DNA of 64,000 nucleotides from Chamaelirium japonicum. Lineage: Eukaryota; Streptophyta; Magnoliopsida; Liliales; Melanthiaceae. Location of the stretch: contig OX393552.1 in assembly GCA_947650365.1 (NCBI GenBank), positions 18,177,851 through 18,241,850 on the forward strand, read 5' to 3'. Under the pieces are notes generated by a model that was not told the DNA's origin, made no database searches, and was given only the letters and a program-made list of their open reading frames with translations. The translations under genes were made by a program, and so were the position numbers. Of this stretch, positions 24,955 through 36,776 are shown in pieces; position 1 is the stretch's first letter, and the number at the start of each line of letters is the position of its first letter.

Positions 24955-25054
24955 GGACTGGTTAGACGGTCAGAGGACAAGGCAGAGAGCAAGGGCTCAA
25001 AAAAGTCCATAGATTAAAACCGGGTAGACCGTACTGCTATTTATTAATTCTACA

Positions 25055-25727
25055 TGTTGGGGTTTCATCCCTATGGAGGAGACCCAAAGGGGAGGGGAGC
25101 ATAGCTCCTTCTTAATCGGACTTGCACCCGAGCGAGTTCCTTAGCCACAAATGAGCAGAAAATTCAGCAAACCCGCTTGGGCAAAGTCGGGTCGGATCTA
25201 TTTTTCTGCAGACCCGTTTTGGGATGTTTTAAGGCTCTTTGAAGGGGCTTTTGTAGAGAGTGGCTTGGGTTGGCTTTGAGAAACCTTGGAGAGAGCTTTG
25301 AGGGCTGATTTTCTAAGGGAGAATGAGAGCTTTCTTCTACAAGAGAGGAGAAGATTTCCTTGGGGATCAATCTTCGGCGGATAGATCGGATCTAAGCCTG
25401 CAAGGAGGTATGTTCCTTGAGGCTTGCTAGGGTCTCTACTTGTTGAGCCCTAGAAGGGGGAAAGGTGTAGATCTAGAAGGAGGAAGAAGAAGGAGTCGGG
25501 TTGTACTCTCGTCTTGCTTGCCGTCTTTGATAGTGAAGCCCTCCCCCGAGCATTTGCTCACCGTGGTTTTTCCCGCAAGGGTTTCCACGTAAATCCCCGA
25601 GTCGTCTTCTTTGCTTGTGATTGAATTATTTTGCATTTGTGATTGGATTGTTGTTTGCTCTCTTTGGTTCATCTCACGGGCAAGAGATCGTCAGTTTCGT
25701 GGTTGAGCCAGTGCGGTTTTCCCATCA
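25055..25727 (+). repeat. Tork Copia 5' LTR
   Basis: 673 bp, tgttgggg...cccatca, nearly identical to 29,835-30,506. Confidence 0.92.
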
Positions 25728-25729
25728 AG

Positions 25730-25741
25730 TGGTATCAGAGC
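25730..25741 (+). other. Tork Copia primer binding site
   Basis: tggtatcagagc, complementary to initiator tRNA-Met, two bases after the LTR. Confidence 0.9.
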
Positions 25742-28700
25742 ATGGGTTGTGCACACAAGGTGTTTGTTCTTGTGTCTGTGAGAAATCAAAGATGGATGAG
25801 AGCGGCGGTAGCAAGAATGAAGGGATGTTTTGCTTCAATGGTATTAATTCATGGCCGATTTGGAAGGAGAAGATGGAAGACATCTTGTATTGCAAGGATT
25901 TGTACTTGTCGTTAGGTGGAGATTCAAAGTGCCCGGAAAAGATGTCCGATGAGGAATGGCGGGTGTTGAATCGAAAATCATGCGGCATGATTCGCAAGTG
26001 GCTAGATGTTAGTGTTTGCCATCACGTCTCTGGAGTTACGTCTGCATTCGAGATGTGGACTCGGCTTCATGATCGATAGAGAGAAAAACAGTTGGCAACA
26101 AGACCATGCTCATCCGCAAGCTTGTCAATTTGAAGTATCGGGATGGAACGTCGGTGTCAGATCATTTGAACGAGTTCCAAAGTATAGTCAATCAATTGAC
26201 CGTCACGAAGACAGTCTTAGAAGAGGAGCTTCAAGCTATGCTACTATTGAGTTCACTTCCAAATAGTTGGGAGACACTTGTTGTATCGGTGAGCAACTCG
26301 TCCCCGGATGGTAAGTTGACATTGTCTATTGTGCATAGTGCTTTGCTAAATGAGGAAACAAGGCGGAAGGCGAATGGAGAAGACCATCCGCAAGCTTTGA
26401 TGAATGAAGAGCGAGGCCGGAGCAAAAGTAGGAAACCTCATTGGAGGGGAAAGTCGCAAGCTCGGTCAAAGTCCAAAGGTAAATCATTGACGTGCTTCTA
26501 TTGCAAGAAGGAGGGGCACTTCAAGAAAAATTGCTTCAAGTTCAAGAATGATCTCAAGGAGGGTAAGGCGAAGCCCAAGGAGGAGGAAGGTACATCCGCT
26601 ACCATCACCGGTGATGATGGTGTAGTTGTCTTGTTGGACAATGGGGAGTGCTATCACACCTCCGCAAATGAGGTTGAATGGGTTGTTGACACGGGAGTAT
26701 CATACCATGTCACACCCAGAAGGGACTTCTTTATGAGCTACCGGAGCGGTAATTTTGGCAATGTCAAAATGGGTAATAGTAGTGCGTCGAAGGTTCAAGG
26801 TATTGGAGATGTCCAAGTGAAGACCAGTTTGGGATGCACCTTGATTCTGCGGGACGTAAGGCATGTCCCGGATCTTCGACTAAATTTGATGTCGGGATTG
26901 GTTCTTGATCGAGAAGGCTATGTGAGTGTCTTCGGTAACGGAGTATGGAAGCTAAGCAAGGGTTCGTTAGTTGTTGCCAAAGGCAAGGCTTGTTGCACAC
27001 TATACAAGACGGCCACGGAGGTGCACACTCAAAAAGGTAGTGTGAATGCTAGTGAGGCTACTCCAGGGCTATGGCATCGAAGGCTTGGTCACATGAGTGA
27101 AAAGGGCTTAGAAATCTTGAGGAAGCAGAAGCTCATCACACCTCAGGTTGGCTTTATGGCTTATGGCACTTGTGATGACTGTTTGATTGGGAAGCAACAT
27201 AGGGTGTCATTCTCGGGGCACTCGGAGAGGAAGAAGGAAGTGTTGGAGCTTGTCCACTCGGACATTTGCGGGCCCATGGATGTTGCTACTCTCGGGGGGC
27301 GCCGCTACTTTCTTACCTTCATTGATGACTCATCTCGCAAGGTATGGGTCTACTTCCTAGCAAATAAAAGTGATGTATTTGATGCTTTCTCTAAGTTTTA
27401 TGCTAAGGTTGAGCGGAAGACAGAGAAGAAACTCAAATGCCTCCGTAGTGACAATGGAGGCGAGTATGTTTCAAAGGAATTCCAAGACTATTGTGCTAGG
27501 CATGGAATTCGGCACGAGAAGAGTGTACCCCGCACCCCTCAGCACAACGGGATAGCGGAGAGGATGAATCGCACACTCATGGAGAAGGCACGTGCAATGC
27601 TATCTATGGCTAAGCTTCCTAAGACCTTTTGGGGGGAGGCAGTGGTGACCGCTTCCTACATCGTCAACCGGTCTCCCTCTGTTCCCTTGGAGGGTGGCAT
27701 TCCGGAGAAGGTTTGGAGCGGCAAGGAAGTTAGCTACCGTCACATGAAGGTGTTTGGGTGTCGGGCTTTTGTGCACGTGCCAAAGGAGAATCGATAGAAG
27801 CTCGACGATCGGGGCATACTATGCGTGTTCATTGGCTATGGGGATGAAGAATTTGGGTATCGCCTCTATGATCCCAAGGCCAAGAAGATAGTGCGAAGCC
27901 GTGATGTTGTATTCTTTGAAGATGAGACCATTGCCGATTTGGAGAAGACCATGAAGGTCCATGGTGGAGGTGTAGAGGAATCCGATGATTCCACTCCCAT
28001 CTCCTCTCCACCAAGCCAAGGGGTGGATGATGGAGAGGGGGAGACTCATGAAGACCCACCGGTTGTTGAACCGATCAGTGGAGAAGCCTATGAAGACCCG
28101 GTAGATGATGCTTCTACCGGTGATGAAGACGAGCTCCTACCTCCGGAAGTGCCTCAAGTCCGGAGGTCGACTAGGGTGCCTCAACCGTCGAGAAGGTACT
28201 CCTCGGAGGAGTATATTATGGTGACAGATGAGGGGGAGCCTGAAGACTTCCTGGAGGCTCTTAGTGACAAGGAGGATGCAAATTGGAAGAAGGCAATGGA
28301 TGAAGAAATGACTTCTTTGGAGAAAAATCAAACATATGAGTTGGTAGAGGCTCCGAAGAGGGTGAAAGTATTGAAGAACAAATGGGTCTTCAAGCTTAAG
28401 CGAGACAGCATCGGCAATGTTGCAAAATACAAGGCGAGGTTGGTTGTCAAGGGCTTTGAGCAAAAGCAAGGTATTGACTACACCGAAATTTTCTCACCCG
28501 TGGTGAAGATGACTTCTATTCGGGTCATGTTAGCATTGGCGGCGAGTCTTGATTTGGAGATCGAGCAGCTTGATGTCAAGACTACCTTCTTGCACGGAGA
28601 TTTGAAGGAGAAGATTTATATGATACAGCCGGAAGGTTATGAGGTAAAGGGCAAGGAGCACTTAGTGTGCCGCTTGAAGAAAAGCTTGTATGGGTTGAAG

Positions 28701-29820
28701 CAAGCACCGCGTCAGTGGTACAAGAAGTTTGACTCCTTTATGGCTTCTCAGAAGTATAAGCGGACAACGGTGGATCACTGTGTCTACATCAAGAGATTCA
28801 AAGGAGGCAAGTTCATTGTTCTTCTGCTCTATGTGGATGATATGTTGATTGTGGGACAAGATGCTAGTTTTATCAAGGATCTAAAGCGAGACTTGGCAAA
28901 GGCGTTCGACATGAAGGACTTGGGTCCTGCTCAGCATATTTTGGGCATGAAGATCGAGAGGGATCGCAGCGGTCGACGACTTTGGTTATCTCAAGAGGCA
29001 TATGTTGAGAAGGTGCTCGAGAGGTTCCACATGAAGGAGGCGAAGCCTGTGAGTACTCCTCTCGCAGGTCACTTCAAGCTATGCTTAGCCTTGTCACCGA
29101 AGACAGTAAAAGAGAAGAAGGAGATGGAGTTGATTCCATATATGTCTGCCGTTGGTAGCCTCATGTATGCCATGGTGTGCACGAGGCCCGATATTGCTCA
29201 AGCCGTAGGGATGTTGAGCAAATTCATGTCAAATCCGGGCAAGGGGCACTGGGAGGCTGTGAAGTGGGTACTTAGATATTTGAAAGGGACTTCCAAATAC
29301 CGGTTGTGTTTTGGCAAGGAAAGTCCGACTCTGACAGGATATACAGATGCTGATATGGCAGGAGACATTGATAGCAAGAGATCCACGTCTGGATATGTGT
29401 TTACCTTCTCAGGGGGAGCTGTGTCATGGCAGTCTCATTTGCAGAAGTGTGTGGCACTGTCAACCACCGAAGCAGAGTATATAGCCGTGAATGAGGCCGG
29501 CAAGGAACTTCTATGGTTGAAGAGGTTCCTCCTAGAGTTGGGGATGAAGCAAGAGGCTTATGAGCTCAATTGCGATAGCAAGAGCGCGATCGAGCTAAGC
29601 AAGAATGCTACCTACCATCCGAGGACCAAGCACATTGCAGTTCGTTATCACTGGATTCGGGAAGTGCTTGAAGAGGATGAAATGGTGCTTGAGAAGATCC
29701 ACACTAGCAAAAACCCGGCAGATATGCTAACGAAGATGATGACTCGAGATAAACATGAGCTCTGTTGTGAGCTCATTGGCGTCACTTGATGGCTTTGAAG
29801 ACGTCTTCCTCTCCATGGGT

Positions 29821-29834
29821 CTGGAGGGGGAGAT
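29821..29834 (+). other. Tork Copia polypurine tract
   Basis: ctggagggggagat directly abuts the 3' LTR. Confidence 0.8.
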
Positions 29835-30506
29835 TGTTGGGGTTCCATCCCCATGGAGGAGACCCAAAGGGAGGGGAGCATAGCTCCTTCCCAATCGGAC
29901 TTGCACCCGGGCGAGTTCCTTAGCCACAAATGAGCAGAAAATTCAGCAAACCCGCTTGGGCGAAGTCGGGTCGGATCTATTTTTCTGCAGACCCGTTTTG
30001 GGATGTTTTAAGGCTCTTTGAAGGGGCTTTTGTAGAGAGTGGCTTGGGTTGGCTTTGAGAAACATTGGAGAGAGCTTTGAGGGTTGATTTTCTAAGGGAG
30101 AATGAGAGCTTTCTTCTACAAGGGAGGAGAAGATTTCCTTGGGGATCCATCTTCGGCGGATAGATCGGATCTAAGCTTGCAAGGAGGTATGTTCCTTGAG
30201 GCTTGCTAGGGTCTCTACTTGTTGAGCCCTAGAAGGGGAAAAGGTGTAGATCTAGAAGGAGGAAGAAGAAGGAGTCGGGTTGTACTCTCGTCTTGCTTGC
30301 CGTCTTTGATAGTGAAGCCCTCCCCCGAGCATTTGCTCACCGTGGTTTTTCCCGCAAGGGTTTCCACGTAAATCCCCGAGTCGTCTTCTTTGCTTGTGAT
30401 TGAATTATTTTGCATTTGTGATTGGATTGTTGTTTGCTCTCTTTGGTTCATCTCACGGGAAAGAGATCGTCGGTTTCGTGGTTGAGCCGGTGCGGTTTTC
30501 CCATCA
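29835..30506 (+). repeat. Tork Copia 3' LTR
   Basis: 672 bp. The target duplication ctaca follows immediately. Confidence 0.92.
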
Positions 30507-30537
30507 CTACAATCCCATAAACATGACATCAACGGCA

Positions 30538-30824
30538 GAATTCACACACGCAAACAAGGCATAACGGTCTTGAGGGAAAGTTCGCTCCTTGGTGCTCATA
30601 CCGGGTGCCAACATGGGAGAGGAAAATTCTTCTCAACCTTTTTTGTAGTTAGTCCCATCAATAAGGAAAGATTTTGAAAAGAATTCACACACGCAAACAA
30701 GGCATAACAGCCTTGAGGGAAAGTTCGCTCCTTGGCGCTTATACCGGGTGCCAACATGGGAGAGGAAAATTCTTCTCAACCTTTTTTGTAGTTAGTCCGA
30801 TCAATAAGGAAAGATTTTGAAAAA
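30538..30824. repeat. 143-bp tandem duplication
   Basis: Two copies begin gaattcacacacgcaaac at 30,538 and 30,681 and end aaagattttgaaaa. They differ at only a few positions, so the duplication is recent. It lies next to the Tork element, in the downstream flank of the CHUP1-like gene. Confidence 0.85.
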
Positions 30825-30970
30825 CAGCGATGACGATCACGACGATGACTAAAATCAGAAAGCATCATATTCTAAATATTGACAGAAGTTCTTTATGATG
30901 ACATCAACCTCTTTCAGCATAGTTTCATACAGATCAACTGGAACCAGACCCACTCCCTGTCCCTGGTGAC

Positions 30971-33035
30971 TTAGTCTTCATTGCATCCTCTTCTGCACCT
31001 TCCTTTCCCTCTTGTCCAACCCTTGAGTTTGTGCAGAAATCTTGCCTTCGTCCCACCCACCTGATGCTTAGAATCATAGAACTCCATGCTCAGATGTCTA
31101 GCCTGCTCGTTCACCGGCTCTTCCGATACCAGCAGGCCTCCCATCTCTCTCGCCATCGCGACTTCTTCTTCTTCTTCTTCGTCATCATCATCTTGCTCGA
31201 TCAATAGTTCACGTCTTAAGCACACGTTAATCCATCCTAGGTAAATCAGCTCCTCCATATCCGCAGACCACCGATCTCGAAGATCTTCGAGTTGATCTAA
31301 CAATTTGTTACCTGATCTCAGCATCTCACCGTCTTCCGGCGCCATCGACCCTTCTTCGCTCTGTGGAAATGAAAGTTCAAAGCACGTTACATACCAAGAA
31401 ACAACATTTAGGTTAGGGATTTTTGCATTTGCTCCCTAACAAATACTAGTATTGTATATAACCCCCTCGTTTTTTTAATTTTATGGAAAAACCCCCTCAT
31501 ATGTTCTGACATTTAATACAATTCTCCCACAGTTACATCCCCTCTCTTTGTAATTTTTATTTGTTTCACTTGAGGCCAAAAAGGTAATAGTTGGAAGAAT
31601 TTATTAAATGTCAGAATATGTGAGGGGGAACATTCATAAACTTAAAAAGTGAGGGGGTCATTTATAATATCAATATTTATTATGGGATTGTAAGAAAAAA
31701 TCCCTAACAAATATTGATATTACAAATAACCCCCTGACAAATTTTGACATCTATATAACAAGGGACGTCGGTTTTGTGCTGACTATACAAAATGGAACAA
31801 AAAAGCTGACTAGGATAAGCTGACTGGACAAAAATGAACCGAATAGATTTAACCATTCGTTCAAAAATCAACGCACGATCTCTCCTTGGTTTCAAATCCC
31901 AACCCATGTAAACTGCACTAAACCCCTAAAATCCCGGCCCATTGAAACTGCATTAATCTTGACCGTTCATCCCGTGATCGTTGTTCGCATCAACGGCTAT
32001 AAACCCACCTGCTGAAATTTCGGCCGCCCCAAACCATCGGGTCGATCTCGAGAAATTCGTTCGAACAGAGACAACTGTGATTGATCGATTATAAGGGGGA
32101 GGGGGAGTTGGTCGAGCCGAAGGCGCCCGCTTCGTGCCAATCGGCACAGGCGGGGAAATGAATGTCCCCTATGAATGCGGGAGTTGTTGTCGAAAGTATT
32201 TTGTTGCCGAACGCATTCAGGTGTGTTGCCGCCGAAGACAGCCCGCTGCAGTACCGATAGGCACGTGCATGCACTAATGTAATACAAGCAATAAAGTACT
32301 AGAAGTAGTCACCTTCGATGTTGATGGATCCATCGGTGTTCTCAGCTCTACGGTCTCCACCACCGCTCTCCTCTCGTGCAATCGGCTAGCTAGCCCTCTT
32401 ATTTCCTCGGCCGTCCGTCTCAGTTCCTCGTTGTCCCTCGATATCTCGGCCTCTCTTGCTTGTAGATTTTGAGCCTGTTGACGAATAACCCGCGAATGCA
32501 CTCTATTTACTCTCGAGAGCTTCTTCACCCTACTTCGCAGCAATCCGATCCCAGCCATCATACGACCCTCGAGCCTCCGGTTGTGTGATTCAAGCGACTC
32601 GAGCTGGAGACCCAGGCACATGATCTGAAGCTTCTGAAATGCAGACTCTTGCTCTTTAACGCTGCAGTAGCTATCGAACTGCGCCTCAAGCTCGCACTCC
32701 CTCTCTTGAAGAGCGATCACCGAACCCTTCACACATTCGATCGCCTCGTCTAGATTGGACCCATCATGGAATTGTGCGAGGGAAATCTCTCGCGCGCACG
32801 GTGAAGCCTCTCGATCTCGGTCTTCATCGCTGTCATCGAACTCGTGGCGAGAGACGCATGGAGGGGAATCCATTAGGGGGTCTTGTTCGGGATTGGATGG
32901 GAGTACTTGTGTGCTTCTTGTTCTGTTGATTGTAGTGAGAGATATGAGGAAACAGGCAAGGGAAAGAGAGAATGGGATTGCGAGACTTAGGAGGAGAGGC
33001 CTCTTGTCAGCTGGATTCTCCTTGGCCTTCTCCAT
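30971..33035 (-). CDS. CHUP1-like coiled-coil protein, two exons
   Basis: CHUP1 anchors chloroplasts to actin in plants. This is a shorter relative of uncertain role. Exon 1 is 33,035-32,313 and exon 2 is 31,360-30,971. The donor AAG|GTGACT and acceptor TTTCCACAG|AGC join in phase 0, giving about 370 residues. The N-terminus has a hydrophobic segment (residues about 14-34, LLLSLAIPFSLSLACFLISL), likely a membrane anchor. Residues 80-235 form a long coiled coil with the CHUP1-type phrase VKEQES. Exon 2 carries MEELIYLGWINVCLRREL, the counterpart of the CHUP1 signature VEELVYLRWVNACLRYEL, followed by an acidic run. The large actin-binding and Pro-rich C-terminal part of true CHUP1 is absent, as in short CHUP1-like proteins. 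A TATA box lies just upstream. Both exons are open, so it is likely functional. Confidence 0.8.
31412..31708. mobile_element. MITE in the CHUP1-like intron
   Basis: A 297-bp element with inverted ends. The left gttagggattttt ... aaccccctc ... tctgacattta pairs with the reverse complement of the right half over roughly 95 bp per side. DNA just right of it (31,692-31,760) repeats the left-end words again in direct orientation, suggesting a second partial copy. It lies inside the 952-bp intron (31,361-32,312). No clear target duplication. Confidence 0.6.
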
Positions 33036-33070
33036 TGTTGATCAATGGATCCTCTCCATCCAAGGTGAAG

Positions 33071-33077
33071 TATATAA
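33071..33077 (-). promoter_or_regulatory. TATA box of the CHUP1-like gene
   Basis: The minus strand reads cttatatacttc about 36-42 bp upstream of the ATG, which implies a very short leader. A telo-box-like aaaccctaa lies a further 30 bp upstream. Confidence 0.55.
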
Positions 33078-33130
33078 GTTGAGCAAGACAGTGAGATTCT
33101 TTAGGGTTTGCTTCGGCCACGAGTGACCGA

Positions 33131-33590
33131 CACTTCCCTACGTTTCTTCCACGCCACCTCACCTTGTTGGGGGGTTTGGAATCCAAAAAACAGCAAGAGG
33201 CGGCATGTTGGTAGTTCGGTTGTCGACAGGCCAGGCTTGGTCTCTGGGCCGGAGTCAGTACAGGCCCAGCCGGCCTGTTAATGTCCAGTCCCGGTCATGC
33301 AAGTTGCATTTGTTATAAGCCCAGGTAGGGTTCATTTTGTTCAAAGGCTAGCCCATATAAGACGAGTTAAATCCAATCTTGGGATTATGTGTGATAGGTC
33401 CCTCTAACAGATCTTGTTAGTGATAAAGACGGACAACATGGTGATTTTGCGTTAGGTCCTCCCGACAAAAAAAGAAGTTCATTTTACCCCTACGGCCAGC
33501 TGTATACGTGATCAAGTCTTATGTGCAGCTGTACATGTGGGCACCGGTCTGAGCCGGACAAGAGTACTAACAAAAAGAATAACAATCTTC
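33131..33590. other. No gene seen
   Basis: Mixed-composition DNA upstream of the CHUP1-like promoter. Neither strand has a supported coding region or repeat. Confidence 0.3.
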
Positions 33591-33594
33591 AAAA

Positions 33595-34296
33595 ATTGTT
33601 ACTATTTTGCTATAGTGAAATCACTGTAGCAAAAATAAAATTGTAAAATCTTGCTAATTTTTTCCTACAGTGAAATCATTGTAGCAAAAAAGTAACAATT
33701 TGCACATAATGAGTAACAATGTTATTGATTAACAATCTGTGCAAGTTGTTACCCTTTTGCTACAATGAAATCATTGTAACAAATCTTTTTTTGATAAATC
33801 TCGTCCGGAAAAAAAAAAGTTGATACATTAAAATCACTATAGCAAAAGAGTAACAATCTTTACAGTGAGTAACAATCTTTGTATTTTATTTTTTTGAGAA
33901 ATCCCTTTCAAAGAATGAGGGGGGGGGGGGGTTCGGCCTGGACCCCTACCTGTTTATTAAAGGAGAGAAGAAAGGTTACACTTCAAGGGTTACCGTTACA
34001 GAGGTTCAAAAGAAAACTCCTGGCATCCGTCGAACCACAGGACGCCCAGAGGTGGATCAATGACATATTCGTGGAGATGATCCTCTCCGATGTCAATGCC
34101 TTGCCTTGAAATATCCTCCGGTTTCTCTCCAGCCAGATCGCCCACGAGATCCCTATGGCCAGTATGTCCCAGCCACGGCGCTCTGGACTCTTAAAGTGCC
34201 TACGTCGTCATTTCCCCCACAACATAGCGACGCTATCCGGAGTAGGCCTGCAACCCAGGAGACGAGTAAAATTGCTACAGTGAAATCACTGTAGCA
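33595..34296. repeat. Dispersed palindrome gctacagtga-aa-tcactgtagc
   Basis: A 22-24 bp near-perfect palindrome, best copy ttgctacagtgaaatcactg followed by tagcaa, recurs near 33,612, 33,664, 33,758 and 33,822 (weaker), and again perfectly near 34,269. Between the copies, gtaacaatctt-type words repeat. The spacing is irregular, so this is a cluster of small hairpins rather than a satellite. Confidence 0.6.
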
Positions 34297-34855
34297 AATC
34301 CTGGCCTGAGTCCTGTGACGATAAGGACAGATGTGCATGCTCTAAGTGCCAGTTTGGGCATTTAAAAGGGATAAAAGTTACGTGTGGGACATGCTACAAC
34401 CTCATCCTTTTCGGGTGGGACCTGATGCAACACCACCTTATTGACTATCCTTCCCATAAACCGAGCTCATGTCAGGGACCATTCACCAAATCTCCCTTAA
34501 ATCTTTGCTGCTGAAATGAAAATTGCTATTCCAACATGGGGATGTCGGCAAAAGATAAATTACTTCTATCATGGGAACGTTGGTTTACTTAGGGTCTGTT
34601 TGGCGTCAATTTTTCTTTCTTTCTGTTTATTTTATTAATTTTTTAAAAAAAGAGAAGTGAAAGTGAAAACAGATTCGGTAACCCTTTTTATGTTTTATTT
34701 TTTAAAACTGAAAGTAAAATTTTTAAAAACAGTATAAAAAAAAAATCATGTTTGTGCTTTCAAAAACAGGAAACAAAGATAATTGTGGTCTCTATTTACT
34801 TGGTGAAGGTGGGAGGGGGTTACTCATTCGGGATTTTTTTGTGGAACTTGAAAGT
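34297..34855. other. No gene seen; possible hAT-type end
   Basis: At 34,590 the sequence reads agggtctgtttggcgtcaa, similar to the word at 7,500, with no partner end identified. The remainder is AT-rich. Confidence 0.25.
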
Positions 34856-36540
34856 TGTAGAGAGAATGTCGTAGCAGAAAAGTTATAAACATAATATCAC
34901 ATAGAAAGTAGTAAAGAGAATATTATAGAGATAGAATGTCATACAGAAAGTTGTAGAGAGAATTGTGCAGATAAAGAATGCCACAAAGAGAGAAATTATA
35001 GAGAGAGAATGTGGTAGAGAGAAAATGTTACATAGAGAGAGTTATAAATAGATAGAGCAATGCTATTCAGCCCGAAGGTTTTCCTAATTCCGCTCAGCCC
35101 GATTGACATGGAAGCGTGCAACTTGTGGAGTAAGAGACTTAAATGTCGCTGGTGGGTTTCGGCCACCAATTGCACGCTGCCATGTCATTAGGGCCGCCGA
35201 AATCGGGAAAACCTTCGGGCTGAGTAGCATTTCTCAAATAGATAATATCATAGAGAGAGAGAGTGTGTTATAAATAGAGAATATCATAGAGAGAGAAAGT
35301 TATAGAGAGAATGTCATAGAGAGAATATCATCGAGAGAAAGAAATTATAAAGAATGTCATAGAGAGTTTTATAAAGAGACTATCATAGTGAGAAAAGTTA
35401 TAGATAGGATATTGCAAAGAAAGTAAATATCTTAGGGAGAGAATATTATAGTGAATTAGTGAGCCAAAAAGTTATTGAGATAATATTATTGAGATAAAAT
35501 ATTATATAGAGACAAAAGTTATATAGAGAATTTGTAGAGAGATATAAAAATACTATATAGAGAGAAAAAGTTGTATATAGAGATCATAGAGAGAAAATAT
35601 TATAAAGATAATATCATAAAGAGAAACAATTATCGAGAGAAAATATATAGAGAATATTATAGAGATAGTATTGTAGAGAAAATATTATAGAGAGAGTTGT
35701 CGAGTGAGAATATCGTAGGAGAATGTTAAAAGAAAAGATTTTAGAAACAATGTAGTAGAGAGAAAAGTTATAGAAAAAATATTATGGGGAGAATACTATA
35801 GAGACATAATATTATAGAGAAAGTAGTAGAGAGAATGTTGTATAAAGAGAATAATATCATAGAGAGAATATCATAGAAAGTAAATATTGTAGATAGAGAA
35901 TCCTATAGAGAAAAAAAAATTAGAGAAAAATTAAAGAGCGAGCTATATAGAGAACATCATACAAACAGAATGTATTGTCAAGAGTGAATCTTGAAGAGAG
36001 AAAAATTGTAGAGTAAATATTATAGAGAGGACATCGTAGAGAGTTGTTGAGAGAATGTCATAAAGAGCGAAAACATAATAGAAAAAGTGTGGTAAAGAGA
36101 AAAAAAAAGTTATATAGAGTATCATAGAAAATGATTAGTTGTAGACAAAATATACTAAAGAATGTTGTAAAGAATAGATTAGAGAGTTTGTGGAGAGAAT
36201 GTTGTAGAGAGTAAGAGAGCTATATATAAAAATTATAGAAAAAAAAATGTCATAGAGAATTAGCATATAATCCAATGAAAGACTTTCGAGATAAAATGTC
36301 CTAGAAAAATAGTATCATAGGGGATAAAATTTTGTAAAGAAAGAATGCTATAACGCAACACCATAGAAAAAAAAAATTGCAGATAAAACATCGTTGATTA
36401 TAGAGAAAATATCAGAGAAAGTTAATGTATCAGAGAAAATATCATAGAAATAAAGTTGTAGAGAAAACACCAAAGGCGTCCGCTGCATACTGATCGACAC
36501 AGACGTCCACTACAAAGAGAATATAGTAGAGAGAATATTT
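34856..36540. repeat. Degenerate purine-rich array (tagagagaat/tatcatagaga)
   Basis: For about 1.7 kb the plus strand is almost only A, G and T. It is built from variants of agagagaatatcatagagag and aaagttatagagaga. Units are about 12-30 bp, irregular and heavily diverged. The array is interrupted at 35,055 by a MITE. No coding potential. Confidence 0.75.
35055..35235. mobile_element. Mutator-type hairpin MITE, perfect 9-bp target duplication
   Basis: A 181-bp element. Its ends gagcaatgctattcagcccg and, on the opposite strand, gagaaatgctactcagcccg continue as inverted repeats for about 70 bp per side, leaving a short loop. It is flanked by aaatagata at 35,046-35,054 and 35,236-35,244. The 9-bp duplication is the Mutator hallmark. 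It carries no coding sequence. Confidence 0.9.
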
Positions 36541-36776
36541 AATAAAACAGAAACCGAAAGTCAAGCCAAAGAAACCATAGCTTTCTTAATTTTAATAACA
36601 TACATGAGCTCTGCAAAACTAATAAGGTAGATCTCGCTACCCGTAAACTATCCTCGCTCTTTTTTACAGACCCATCGATCATTGAGTTGCTTAGTCTAGG
36701 TTTTCGAATCCAATCCCAGAAGATTGACACAGTTGATTGGAAAATTCTTGACAATCCTCCATTGAGCCTTCTTAGT

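Larger units (their letters stand above)
25055..30506 (+). mobile_element. Ty1/Copia retrotransposon, Tork (TNT1-94-like) type (fossil)
   Basis: Nearly whole. The LTRs are 25,055-25,727 and 29,835-30,506, flanked by ctaca at 25,050-25,054 and 30,507-30,511. The primer site and polypurine tract are in place. Coding parts run left to right. Gag begins near 25,790. A CCHC zinc knuckle CFYCKKEGHFKKNC lies near 26,490. Protease (VVDTGVSYHVT) is near 26,680. Integrase spans about 27,060-27,850, with WHRRLGH and the block RSDNGGEY. Reverse transcriptase spans about 28,260-29,000 (YVDD near 28,835). RNase H spans about 29,320-29,750. About two breaks interrupt the reading. I count roughly 16 substitutions and one indel between the LTRs, about 2.4%, or near one million years at a commonly used plant rate. 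Confidence 0.92.
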
